This document shows positions 26,726-34,851 of a stretch of DNA of 64,000 nucleotides, one piece after another; position 1 is the first letter of the stretch, and each line of letters opens with the position of its first letter. This stretch comes from Microcystis aeruginosa FD4. Its GTDB lineage: Bacteria; Cyanobacteriota; Cyanobacteriia; Cyanobacteriales; Microcystaceae. Location: the NCBI RefSeq assembly GCF_009792235.1, contig NZ_CP046973.1, positions 4,836,001-4,900,000 on the forward strand, given 5' to 3'. The notes below the pieces were generated by a model, which worked only from the letters and a program-made list of their open reading frames with translations, was not told where the DNA came from and did not search any database. The position numbers and the translations under genes were made by a program.

Positions 26726-26864
26726 ACTACTAACGAGCAGAAGGAAAGCAAATGAGCTTAACTTCCCAAACAAACTCAATTTTTTACAGGAGAAAATCAT
26801 GTTCACTTTCACTCTGTCAATCATCTCTATCGCCTAGTTAACACTTTGAAAATAGGACAAAATC

Positions 26865-29018
26865 ATGAACACTACGAATTCAAAACAGAAACTAAACTAC
26901 ATTCGACAGATCATCATCGGCATCGGCATCGGCATAATTGCGATCGCTGTAGTGGTTTGGTGGCACATTCCTGATTCTTTCTGGAAATATCTTTTTTTCT
27001 TGCGTGCGCCTATTCTCTGGGGTTTACTGCTGGTGACACTCCCTCTGGTGGCCACCTTATGGCTGCCAGCCATGCTGAGAAATTTATTTGTTCTTCGTGG
27101 TCCGGGGCAACTTATCTCTGTAATTGTCAGTGCAAACATGGCGGCAATAGGGGTCATTATTAATGCCTATATGCTTCTCAAAGGTGCGCCAGATCGTTTT
27201 GGACTATCACCATGGCTCGAAATTTCTGACATCTGGCAATATGGGTCGGCGATCGCTTTGAGTTTACCGATCTGCGTCACCGCTTATAAGCTTTCAAAAG
27301 AGGAAATTAAAGAAAAGAATCCCATCCAAGGAGTGATTTTCAGCGTGTTCTTGAGTTTGGTGCTGTTGTTTGCAGTGATTCAGACGAAAACCTGGATATT
27401 TACTAACTTTGCTCACAATAAGTTACTCATTAGTTTCGTTGAATTCATTACCAGACATAAAACTGAAGGCTATATTCTAGGAACACAGCCAAAACCACAG
27501 CAATTCCTTGAAGGTCATCTGAGTAACATCGCCTTTTTTATAGTTGCCTTCATCGTCTATGGCATCATTGGTTTGAAATTTCAGCCGCAATCTCAACCAT
27601 CCGATCAGAAAAAAGAAGCGGCTGCCCTAATGTATGTGATGCTAATCCTCATGATGATAGCACCCTTGTCTGGAAGCCTAACCTTCTATTTCGATTACTA
27701 TCGCGTTCCTGTCTTTCTGCTCTTTGTGGTTATTGTTGCTTTGATGTATGCGCTGTTTAAGGTGGATCACTTTTTTGAATTAAACTTAAATGAGGCAAAC
27801 AATCATGATCCCAATGATTTTAAAACAGCAATAGAAAAACGACTCGAATATCAAGGAAAAGAAAAGGAAAAGACTTTAGTTGTTGTCTGTGCGAGTGGGG
27901 GCGGCATTCAAGCCGCAGGCTGGACAGTTCAAGTTCTGACGGGATTACAAGAAATGTTAGGTGAGTCGTTTACCAAGACAATTGGTTTTATTAGCTCTGT
28001 TTCAGGTGGTTCAGTTGGAACGATGTATTATCTCGATCGCTTCGATCCCAACAAAACATATCCTGATCGTAATGAGTTTGAAAATATCTTTAAGAGTGCT
28101 ACTGAAGATAGTTTGGATGCGGTAGGTTGGGGATTAGCTTATCCTGATTTGTGGCGCATTGTTGGGCTTCCTTTTTTCGCTCCCAAAACGTGCGATCGGG
28201 GAGCAGCAATGGTGACAGATTGGCAAGGAGAGTTAAAAAATCCCAATAGCAAACAATTTTTATCTACTTGGGGCGAACAAATTTTAAATGGTAAAATTCC
28301 CATCCCTATTTTCAATGCGACTCTGGTTGAAGATGGTCGTCGATTTCTAATTTCACCGATGACTTTTGGTCATATCAACAAATCAGTGGATTTTAATACC
28401 CTTTATGCGGGATATGACATTGATGTTGTCACAGCCGCAAGACTCTCAGCAACTTTTTCTTATGTCTCGCCTATTTCTCGCTATGTTGGTGAAAATCCAC
28501 AAGGGAATTATCATATTGCCGATGGTGGCTATTTCGATAATTCTGGTGTGGTGACGATGGTGGAATGGCTCAATGAATGGCTAGACCCCCAGAAAGGACT
28601 TAACATTAAACGAGTTCTTTTGTTACAGATCAATGCTTTTCCTGAATCTACTCCCTCGAAATCTAATATTGAGGGAGGCTGGTTTCAGGCGATAATAGGT
28701 CCCTTACTGACCTTATTCAGCGTCCGTGATACCACCCAGTTGTCTCGAGTTTCTACTGAAGTAGAACTTCTTCAACAGCGATGGGAAAATCAGGTAAAGA
28801 TCGCATATTGTCCTATCTTTTTTCCAAAGAATGGTAAAAATGGTGAATATAAACCACCTCTGTCTTGGACACTAACGAAAAAGCAAAAACAAAATATTAA
28901 AACCGGATGGTGCGGAATTAAGGAGGAAATTGGCAAGCAAATTGGGGAGCAAATTGGGGAGGAGTGGAAAAAATGGGGATTTGAAGACCCATCTCAAAAA
29001 TCAACCAATGAGAAATAG
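26865..29018 (+). CDS. Membrane-anchored patatin/cPLA2-like phospholipase
   Basis: A 717-residue protein. The N-terminal ~300 residues carry about seven to eight hydrophobic membrane helices. A cytosolic lipase domain starts near 335 with CASGGGIQAAGWT (oxyanion loop), then ISSVSGGSVGTMYYLDRF, the serine elbow in the S-G-G-S form of cPLA2-type patatins. The catalytic Asp lies in IADGGYFDNSGVVTM. The C-terminus is charged. It should hydrolyse acyl esters of membrane lipids; patatin effectors act in several anti-phage systems, but no cyclase or sensor is adjacent here. It is preceded by motif copy 7. Confidence 0.85.
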   Translation: MNTTNSKQKLNYIRQIIIGIGIGIIAIAVVVWWHIPDSFWKYLFFLRAPILWGLLLVTLPLVATLWLPAMLRNLFVLRGPGQLISVIVSANMAAIGVIINAYMLLKGAPDRFGLSPWLEISDIWQYGSAIALSLPICVTAYKLSKEEIKEKNPIQGVIFSVFLSLVLLFAVIQTKTWIFTNFAHNKLLISFVEFITRHKTEGYILGTQPKPQQFLEGHLSNIAFFIVAFIVYGIIGLKFQPQSQPSDQKKEAAALMYVMLILMMIAPLSGSLTFYFDYYRVPVFLLFVVIVALMYALFKVDHFFELNLNEANNHDPNDFKTAIEKRLEYQGKEKEKTLVVVCASGGGIQAAGWTVQVLTGLQEMLGESFTKTIGFISSVSGGSVGTMYYLDRFDPNKTYPDRNEFENIFKSATEDSLDAVGWGLAYPDLWRIVGLPFFAPKTCDRGAAMVTDWQGELKNPNSKQFLSTWGEQILNGKIPIPIFNATLVEDGRRFLISPMTFGHINKSVDFNTLYAGYDIDVVTAARLSATFSYVSPISRYVGENPQGNYHIADGGYFDNSGVVTMVEWLNEWLDPQKGLNIKRVLLLQINAFPESTPSKSNIEGGWFQAIIGPLLTLFSVRDTTQLSRVSTEVELLQQRWENQVKIAYCPIFFPKNGKNGEYKPPLSWTLTKKQKQNIKTGWCGIKEEIGKQIGEQIGEEWKKWGFEDPSQKSTNEK

Positions 29019-29118
29019 CCAGCTTCCTACGGTTGCGCTTTATCCCCAATAATTTAAAGTGCGATCGCTTTTTTTTGACCTTCAACTGATCCGCGATCAC
29101 TTTTTGAGGTTTTTATAA

Positions 29119-29421
29119 CTGCGATCTCTCCTCAACCGGGCAAATAACCAAGTCACTATCAATGCTATCGATACCGGGAGCGGAGCGCTGGCGAAGCCAG
29201 ATCGCTTCGGTCGTACCGTGGCAGAGGTGTACGCCAACGGTCAGCTAGTTCAACTTCAGCAGGTTAAGGACGGTATGGTTTGGGCTTACGATCGATTCAA
29301 GGGCAACTGTCCAAGCTGGAATGAAATCGAAAGGGCTTTTAAAGAAACTCGCTCGAACCGGAAGGGAATTTTCGGGGGAAATCCGATGCCACCCTGGGAA
29401 TGGCGACAACGGAATCGGTAG
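29119..29421 (+). pseudogene. Staphylococcal-nuclease-like C-terminal fragment
   Basis: Open from just after a stop near 29116: LRSLLNRANNQVTINAIDT, then DRFGRTVAEVYANGQLVQLQ, then WAYDRFKGNCPS and NPMPPWEWRQ. This is the C-terminal half of a thermonuclease (SNase) domain with its RTVAEV and PPWEWR hallmarks. The N-terminal barrel with the first catalytic residues is missing. An extra GSGALAKP segment just before DRFGR coincides with a GC-rich dispersed repeat and is probably an insertion. Confidence 0.75.
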
Positions 29422-29462
29422 TTTTTTATCTGTAGAGATAGAGAAATTCGGAGAGGGAAACT

Positions 29463-29858
29463 ATGAACAGAGATATCATTACTGGAATGGACGGCGAGAT
29501 TTATGCCAGACGCGATCTAAGTCGGGAATGGGGCGGGGCGATCGATCTGGGAACCGCAAAGACCGGAAAAAGCTTTGGTGTTAACGGTCATTTAGGGGAA
29601 ACTAATTGCCTCGGCGTTTGGGATAGTGTGGACAGACTCAAATTCAGGACTTCGCGTAACCTTCGTTTGGAACTCGCCACCGACCCCAACGTGATCACCG
29701 AGCTAGTGCGATTCGATAGTAAGGGTGTCGCCACCGTCGTCGGTTCGGTTGAATACGGCGACCGACTGTCTCTCAATTTAACACCGGGTCGCTACGGCCT
29801 CAGCTTCTTTGTCGAGGGAGATTTGATCTCCTATCAGGTTAATGCCAGTTTCATTTAG
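29463..29858 (+). CDS. Hypothetical protein, beta-rich C-terminal domain
   Basis: 131 residues preceded by GGAG-type spacing (GAGAGGGAAACT). The N-terminus is Gly/Asp-rich and the C-terminal half (LRLELATDPNVITELVRFDS, then DRLSLNLTPGRYGLSFFVEG) has the strand pattern of a PPC-like beta-sandwich. There is no signal peptide. The family is uncertain. Confidence 0.5.
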   Translation: MNRDIITGMDGEIYARRDLSREWGGAIDLGTAKTGKSFGVNGHLGETNCLGVWDSVDRLKFRTSRNLRLELATDPNVITELVRFDSKGVATVVGSVEYGDRLSLNLTPGRYGLSFFVEGDLISYQVNASFI

Positions 29859-29895
29859 GGCGTTGACTAAAAATCAAGGATAGCGACCGCCGACA

Positions 29896-30306
29896 TCAGC
29901 AAAGACCGTTCAATTTTCCCAAAACAGCCTGATGTTTCTGCCGCACTGACCTTTCCTCGGTCGATGTGCGCTGGTTGCCGATAGTCGATAGGTCGATTTC
30001 GATGGCGAGCCTTCTTTGCTGAACGTAATCCCGCCAATTCTTTCGCTCGATAGCATCGAGTTCTTGGCATATTTCGGCAGTCAGCCGATAATCGACACTA
30101 GGAGCCAAAACTTCCCCGTCAAAGTGACCGCCGGCAGTGCAGCCTGGATTATGACAGCGTGGCAGTTTATCCCGGTTGTAGTCATAACCATCGATGACAA
30201 GGGCAGCGAGGTGATGGTGAACGATCCCCCTGTCATGACAGCAGAAGCAATTCCAGCGGGGCTGCCAGATTTCTACCTCCGCTCCTGGTTCCTTGTCTGG
30301 ACGCAT
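29896..30306 (-). CDS. Cys/His-rich hypothetical protein
   Basis: About 136 residues from ATG 30306 (GGGAG just upstream); a longer frame to 30396 overlaps the preceding gene. RWNCFCCHDRGIVHHHLAAL and CHNPGC contain paired cysteines that suggest zinc binding. The rest is charged and helical. It immediately follows the HTH gene C-terminal part, in the same direction. Such pairs occur on cyanobacterial plasmids and in mobile regions, where a replication or DNA-binding role is suspected; not proven. Confidence 0.5.
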   Translation of the reverse strand: MRPDKEPGAEVEIWQPRWNCFCCHDRGIVHHHLAALVIDGYDYNRDKLPRCHNPGCTAGGHFDGEVLAPSVDYRLTAEICQELDAIERKNWRDYVQQRRLAIEIDLSTIGNQRTSTEERSVRQKHQAVLGKLNGLC

Positions 30307-30326
30307 CGGCTCCCTGGGGAGTTTTT

Positions 30327-30665
30327 TCAAGATTTGTTCCCCCAAACTAAATTGTTGGTAATCGCCCAGTCCGCAAAAGCTTTTCTTGTCTCCCACTCTT
30401 CTGGTGGTCCTCCTTGGGCTACAAAACGACCTTTTCCTTGCCGTATTTCAGCAATCCACTCCTCTCGTTTGGAATGGTTCTCCCAATCCCTTTCTTGTAA
30501 TTCAGATTGAAACATCTCGTAATACACGCGGGAACGTTCTTTACCCACGCCGTTCTTGCTGGCCAGCCATGCTTCGATGTCGTGGATGGGTGGGTTGAAG
30601 TCTTTCACCTTCTCCCTGACAAAATTGAAAAATTTCTCTCTCGCCGTATCTGAGAGAGATTTATT
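30327..30665 (-). pseudogene. C-terminal part of an HTH gene split by an IS
   Basis: Frame reads NKSLSDTAREKFFNFVREKV, then DIEAWLASKNGVGKERSRVY and more to the stop at 30327. The first 13 codons of the open frame (MNQESLAFSDGSV) belong to the IS right end. It is the continuation of the HTH gene at 32041-32490: removing 30666-32040 joins ...FILN to NKSLS... in frame. Confidence 0.75.
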
Positions 30666-30713
30666 GACACTCCCGTCGCTAAAAGCGAGGGATTCTTGGT
30701 TCACTGAGTTTCC

Positions 30714-31907
30714 TTAATCTGACAGGACGTATCCAACCAAACCAGAGGGAATCTCTCCCCAAGCGTGAGTTCCGGTATGCCCTACCGTACTTAGTCCCTT
30801 TTTGAGAATATTGATAGCGGCGTTAATATCTCTATCTTCTACATAGCCACAGTGGGGACAAATATGGGTTCTCGTAGATAGAGATTTAGGTACTTTTTGA
30901 TCACAATTAGAACAGTTTTGACTCGTGTTATGGGGGGCTACTGCTACCGTGGCCTTACCGTATTTAAAGCCAAAATACTCTAACCATTGTCGAAAAGTTG
31001 ACCAAGCCACATCACTAATAGATTTAGCAAGTTTAGAGTTTTTTACCATGCCTTTAACATTTAAATCGACCTGAGCAATAAAATCGTTAGATTTAATGAC
31101 GCGCAATGCCTCTTTTGAGGCAAAGCCTTTACGTTGCCTACTTACTCTTAAATGCTTTCTAGCATATCTCTTTCTAGCTTTTTGGTAGTTGTTTGATTGG
31201 GGTTGACCTTTTCTAAACTTTTTAGATTTCTTCCGATTCAGACGATTTAATCTTTTTTCTGCCTTGCGATAGTATTGCGGTATTTCTACCGTTTCTCCAT
31301 CACTGTTAGCGTAGAAAACTTTTAAACCTACATCCAACCCTACACATTTTTTAGTAGGTTCAAGAGGTTTTGCATATTCCCGAACATCTAAATTAATACA
31401 GAATTGGACATAATAACCGTCAGCACGTTTGACAATCCTAACTCGTTTAATTTGGTCTATAGGGTAAAAGTTTAGGTCTCTGGTTCCTTTCAGTTTAACC
31501 GTGCCGATGTTTTTCTTGTCGGTAAAAGTAATTTTCTTTCTATCCTCCGATAGTTTCCATCCGGAGTGTTTATATTCTACAGAACGATTATTCTTCTGAA
31601 ACTTAGGATAACCTTTCTGTCCCTTCACACCTTTTTTACAATTGTCATAGAAACGAGAAATAGCAGACCAAGCCCGTTCTGCTGATGCTTGTCTAGCTGT
31701 AGAGTTAAGGTCATCCGCAAACTTAAACTGTTTGGCAAGAACCGCACAATATTTATTGAGAGAATATTTATCTACTTGATCCTCTCGCTTAGAATCCATC
31801 CAAAGTCTTAATGCTTTGTTTCTGATGAATTGTACTGTACGAATAGCCTCATCAATGGCAGAACACTGACTTGGTTTAACCACGGCTTTCATTTCTAAGA
31901 CAATCAT
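30714..31907 (-). CDS. tnpB: TnpB with altered catalytic glutamate
   Basis: 397 residues of an RNA-guided nuclease-family TnpB. RuvC motif I is intact: GLDVGLKVFYA (D192). The zinc finger is intact: NCSNC (332-335) and CPHC (350-353). RuvC motif III is intact: EDRDINAA (D358/D360). But motif II reads FIAQVDLNVKGM: V280 occupies the place of the catalytic Glu (the sister element at 49273 has VVYEDLKV). The codon is GTC. This would be expected to abolish or greatly reduce cleavage while keeping guide binding. Confidence 0.9.
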   Translation of the reverse strand: MIVLEMKAVVKPSQCSAIDEAIRTVQFIRNKALRLWMDSKREDQVDKYSLNKYCAVLAKQFKFADDLNSTARQASAERAWSAISRFYDNCKKGVKGQKGYPKFQKNNRSVEYKHSGWKLSEDRKKITFTDKKNIGTVKLKGTRDLNFYPIDQIKRVRIVKRADGYYVQFCINLDVREYAKPLEPTKKCVGLDVGLKVFYANSDGETVEIPQYYRKAEKRLNRLNRKKSKKFRKGQPQSNNYQKARKRYARKHLRVSRQRKGFASKEALRVIKSNDFIAQVDLNVKGMVKNSKLAKSISDVAWSTFRQWLEYFGFKYGKATVAVAPHNTSQNCSNCDQKVPKSLSTRTHICPHCGYVEDRDINAAINILKKGLSTVGHTGTHAWGEIPSGLVGYVLSD

Positions 31908-31997
31908 TGTTTATCGACCTCAAACAACTTATTTTATACTAACATATCCAGCACAAAACTGTCAAGGATTTAGTGGTGCTTCGCTGTTCTATATTGG

Positions 31998-32040
31998 TCG
32001 GGTTTCATCCCGTCAGTGAAACTGAGGGTCTTCACCCGAC
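31998..32040. repeat. IS left-end hairpin
   Basis: GTCGGGT (31998-32004) pairs with ACCCGAC (32034-32040) and has an inner TTTCA/TGAAA stem. It is homologous to the left end at 48504-48550 (GTCGGAT/ATCCGAC). Confidence 0.7.
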
Positions 32041-32490
32041 ATTTAAGATAAAAATCTGATAAGAATCTGGAGGAACGACGGAAGCTTTGACTGGTAAGGT
32101 TTTTGATGGGGTCAAAGTCTCCGATTTGTCCAACGAAGTCTCCGATTTGTCCAACGAAGTCTCCGATTTGTCCAATGAGTCTCTATTTTGTCCAACAGTC
32201 TCCGATTTGTCCAATGAGTCTCCATTTTGTCCAAGAATCACTACGACACCGTTAGGGGCTTCCCAGTCGATTAGTTTCTTGTCTTTGAGTCTCTGAATCC
32301 CTTTGTAAAAAGCTGCTTTGCTGATTCCAAGCTGTTGGCTAATCTCTCTTTGGTGTAGAGTTATTTTCCAGCCAGGAGCTAGGCGAATCCTCAAGTAACA
32401 GTAGAGTAGGGCTGTTGAAGAAATCAGACCGCACTGGTGAAGGGCGATCGCCTCCTCTAAGATCATTCGATAGTGTTGCTGTTTCATCAT
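32041..32490 (-). pseudogene. Helix-turn-helix protein N-terminal part with SLDKSET repeats
   Basis: About 150 codons from ATG 32490. A winged-helix/MarR-like domain is visible (LAPGWKITLHQREISQQLGI, then KAAFYKGIQRLKDKKLIDW), resembling replication or regulatory HTH proteins of cyanobacterial plasmids. It is followed by four SLDKSET-type heptapeptide units encoded by near-identical 21-nt repeats (about 32115-32235). The last two residues (VG) belong to the IS. The gene continues at 30665, so it is split by the IS and no longer makes a full product. Confidence 0.75.
32115..32235. repeat. 21-nt tandem repeats encoding SLDKSET
   Basis: Units of the form GTCTCCGATTTGTCCAACGA repeat at 32118, 32139 and 32160 with divergent copies to 32235. 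The array lies in the linker of the HTH gene and could vary in copy number between strains. Confidence 0.8.
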
Positions 32491-32626
32491 CTTGGGTAGG
32501 TAACGTTTCTCTCCCCGTAGTCTGCTTACTACTTACATCATTACCTCAATATATCAATATGTCAATATCTAAAGGGATAAATGTCTGAAGTGCTATACTG
32601 GTTAAAAGTTATTGAGGTAAACAGAT

Positions 32627-32845
32627 ATGGGGTTTCCTGCGGTCATAGACAAAAGAGCGGAACGAGAAAAATATGGTGAAACCAAGAAGCAGAAGCAGTT
32701 TATGCTGACTGAATCTGCCAGCCACATCCTGGACAGGCTTGCCTTTGATCGCCGCGTGACTCGTTCTGAAGCAATTGAGCAACTGATTAGAGAAGAAGCC
32801 GAGCGAAGGGAGCTTTCAGAGGATTGGAAGCAGGAATCAGTATGA
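32627..32845 (+). CDS. Ribbon-helix-helix-like small protein
   Basis: 72 residues. KKQKQFMLTESASHILDRLA, then DRRVTRSEAIEQLIREEAER is a CopG/Arc-type arrangement: one strand and two helices. It probably binds DNA as a dimer and regulates itself and the next gene. Its stop overlaps the next start as ATGA (32842-32845). Confidence 0.7.
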   Translation: MGFPAVIDKRAEREKYGETKKQKQFMLTESASHILDRLAFDRRVTRSEAIEQLIREEAERRELSEDWKQESV

Positions 32846-33099
32846 TTTGGGAAACCGGCGAAGCGGAAGAATGGATCGATAAGGAGAAGGAGCTTTACTT
32901 CTACAGCAACCTAGAGGCGTTAATGGCTGAAAAAGGCTTAAGCATCGCCGAACTGTCGGGGCGGACAGGTGTAGCCCAATCCACCATCAGAAGTCTGATC
33001 AGGGGCAGACTTAAAAGGCTCGACAGTATCAGCACTGGCAAACTAGCCCAGTTTTTTGAGTGCAAACTGGACGAGCTTTATGTGATGAAGTGGGAGTAG
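32842..33099 (+). CDS. XRE-family helix-turn-helix regulator
   Basis: 85 residues from ATG 32842, chosen because it overlaps the upstream stop by 4 bp. YFYSNLEALMAEKGLSIAEL, then SGRTGVAQSTIRSLIRGRLK and KLAQFFECKLDELY is a full Cro/C1-type HTH domain. Translationally coupled with the ribbon-helix-helix gene; the two could be a regulator or antitoxin pair. Confidence 0.8.
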   Translation: MIWETGEAEEWIDKEKELYFYSNLEALMAEKGLSIAELSGRTGVAQSTIRSLIRGRLKRLDSISTGKLAQFFECKLDELYVMKWE

Positions 33100-33318
33100 G
33101 GAACGGGCGACCACCTAACCAATACCCGTTGGAGTATTGTGGAGTTGGAGAGGCGATCGCTGTTCTTAGGGAGCAGTATGTGGTGGGGACGGTGACGGCT
33201 AAGATTGTTCAGCCAAAGCCTGATGAACTAAAAATATTTCCCTGATTTTAAAGGCTTATTTTGCTATAATAGGAAAGTAAAAATCCTGAAAAATTTAGAG
33301 TTAAATAGGAGAGATAAA

Positions 33319-33636
33319 ATGGTTAATGAAATCAGTATTATTATCTCCAAAAATCCCGATGGATATTCGGTAAAATTTCCCGAATTAGAACTAATTAATC
33401 ACCAAGATAGCTCTCTAGAAAATGTTTTAAATCGACTAAAAGCGGTTCTAGAAACTCATCTAATTTCTTCGGATATATTCCCTGAAGAAAAACTATCTCA
33501 GCTTCCGTCTGAAGGTAAGGAAATTATCAAGTTTGCGGGGATTTGGGAAGATATTCCTGAAGAAGATTTTAGAAATTTTTGTGAGGAAGTAGAACAGCGT
33601 CGTCAAAATTCTTTATCGCGGAGATTCGAGATTTGA
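33319..33636 (+). CDS. HicB-like antitoxin of a PIN toxin pair
   Basis: 105 residues: ISIIISKNPDGYSVKFPELE is the degenerate HicB-fold strand order, followed by an acidic C-terminal region (EEDFRNFCEEVEQRRQNSLS) that is typical of toxin-wrapping tails. AGGAGAG lies upstream of the ATG. It overlaps the PIN toxin start by 4 bp, and the location strongly supports an antitoxin role. Confidence 0.75.
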   Translation: MVNEISIIISKNPDGYSVKFPELELINHQDSSLENVLNRLKAVLETHLISSDIFPEEKLSQLPSEGKEIIKFAGIWEDIPEEDFRNFCEEVEQRRQNSLSRRFEI

Positions 33637-34037
33637 AATCTTGTTTACTTGATACTGATATTCTTTCTTTGTTTTTCCGCAATCATCCCCAGGTCGTTCA
33701 TTCTTGTAATTTATATCTCCAAGAATACAGACAATTAAGTTTTAGCTTGATTACTCATTATGAAATCTTGAGCGGTTTAAAACATCGAGATGCCCAGAAA
33801 CAGCTTGACAAGTTTTTGGAATTTTCCCGACTGAATCAAATTTTACTTTTAACAGAAGAATCGGTGACAACATCAGCTAAAATTTATGCCGACTTAAGGA
33901 AAAAAGGGACTCCTCTTGACGACATCGATCTCTTAATTGCAGGAGTAGCTATAGCGAATAATTTAGTATTAATTACCCATAATCAAAAGCATTTCAGTAA
34001 AATTGAAGGGTTAGAATTAGAAGATTGGACACTATAA
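33633..34037 (+). CDS. vapC: PIN-domain toxin ribonuclease (VapC-like)
   Basis: 134 residues from TTG 33633. The catalytic acidic residues are visible: LLDTDILSLFF (first Asp), ITHYEILSG (Glu), DDIDLLIAGVAIANN (third and fourth Asp) and ITHNQKHFSKIEGL. This full-length PIN domain should cut specific RNAs when not bound by the antitoxin encoded immediately upstream. Confidence 0.9.
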   Translation: MKSCLLDTDILSLFFRNHPQVVHSCNLYLQEYRQLSFSLITHYEILSGLKHRDAQKQLDKFLEFSRLNQILLLTEESVTTSAKIYADLRKKGTPLDDIDLLIAGVAIANNLVLITHNQKHFSKIEGLELEDWTL

Positions 34038-34204
34038 CTATTCTGGAAAGATTTGGCAGCTTAAGTAGTTTGGGCAAAACAATAATCCTCGTTGTCTAAA
34101 ACTAGAGACTTCGTACCTCACCATTAAGATAACTGATACAATTATGATAAAATGTTAATAAATGAGCAGTAAAAATGAAATAAAATTAAGGGAAAAAATT
34201 AATT

Positions 34205-34503
34205 ATGCAACTAGAAGATTATTTCTTATTTATCTCCGAAGATGATATTAGAATCAAAGGTCATCGCCTCGGAATTGACAACGTACTCTTTTATTTCTTG
34301 GAAGGCTATACCCCAGAGGAAATCCAGGCTATCTATCCCGATCTAAGTTGAGAAAAAATCTACGCTACTATTACTTATTATCTCCAGAATCAGCAAAAAA
34401 TTGATGCCTATTTATTGCGCCTCCAGAATTGGCGAGAGACTCGCTATCAAGAATCCTTAAAAAATCCTTCACCTCAACGAGAAAAGATGAGAAGAATTAA
34501 ATA
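34205..34503 (+). pseudogene. DUF433-type antitoxin with internal stop
   Basis: MQLEDYFLFISEDDIRIKGH, then RLGIDNVLFYFLEGYTPEEI, then a TGA at 34348-34350 within DLS-EKIYATITYYLQNQQK. DUF433 proteins have an HTH fold and pair with DUF5615 PIN-like toxins, whose remnant follows. The single nonsense codon splits the gene. Confidence 0.75.
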
Positions 34504-34527
34504 GCAAAGGCAAGATTCTGTCAGGGT

Positions 34528-34797
34528 ATGAAAATCAAGAATACACCCCCATTAGGAACTCTTGACCCTGATGTTTTACAGTATTTAGGATTATCTCAAT
34601 GACTCTTGGTGACAGATAATCGTACCAGTATGCCTGAACATTTAGAGGAATATTGGCAAAAAAATCAACAAATCTGGGGACTGTTTTGGATACTTCCCAC
34701 AACAATAATGGGAAAACTAGCCGAAGAATTAATTATGATTTGGGAAACTACCGAAGCAGAAGAATGGATCGATATTGTCGATTGGATTCCTTTTTAA
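34528..34797 (+). pseudogene. DUF5615 PIN-like toxin remnant
   Basis: A fragment in one frame with a TGA at 34600-34602: KNTPPLGTLDPDVLQYLGLS, stop, LLVTDNRTSMPEHLEEYWQK, then WILPTTIMGKLAEELIMIWE and a WIDIVDWIPF end. The D-N-R-T-S-MPEH block and the end are typical of the Mut7-C/DUF5615 toxins; the 5' part is lost. Together with 34205 it is a dead toxin-antitoxin pair. Confidence 0.65.
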
Positions 34798-34851
34798 TTA
34801 ATGATATAATAAGATTATTGCCGTCCTTTTTATGCTTGATTATTAATTTGA

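Larger units (their letters stand above)
26282..26757. repeat. ~475-bp segmental duplication of 24253-24735
   Basis: The 5' part of the sigma-like gene, the divergent intergenic region with two motif copies and the AAGGAAAGCAAATGAG start block are repeated from 24253-24735 with scattered substitutions and small indels. The duplication places the same promoter arrangement upstream of the patatin gene. Confidence 0.85.
30666..32040 (-). mobile_element. IS200/IS605-family element (tnpB only), 1375 bp
   Basis: The left end has the hairpin GTCGGGT/ACCCGAC (31998-32040). The right end shows GAACCAAGAATCCC then a hairpin and GGGAGTGTC ending at 30666. The same end formats occur at 48504 and 49932. 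There is no tnpA, so it relies on a transposase in trans. The insertion splits an HTH gene cleanly, without target duplication, as expected for this family. Confidence 0.8.

Noticed and set aside
33060..33245. 61-codon ORF overlapping the XRE gene
   Set aside because: Most of it is out of frame with the XRE gene; the remainder shows no recognisable domain or good start.
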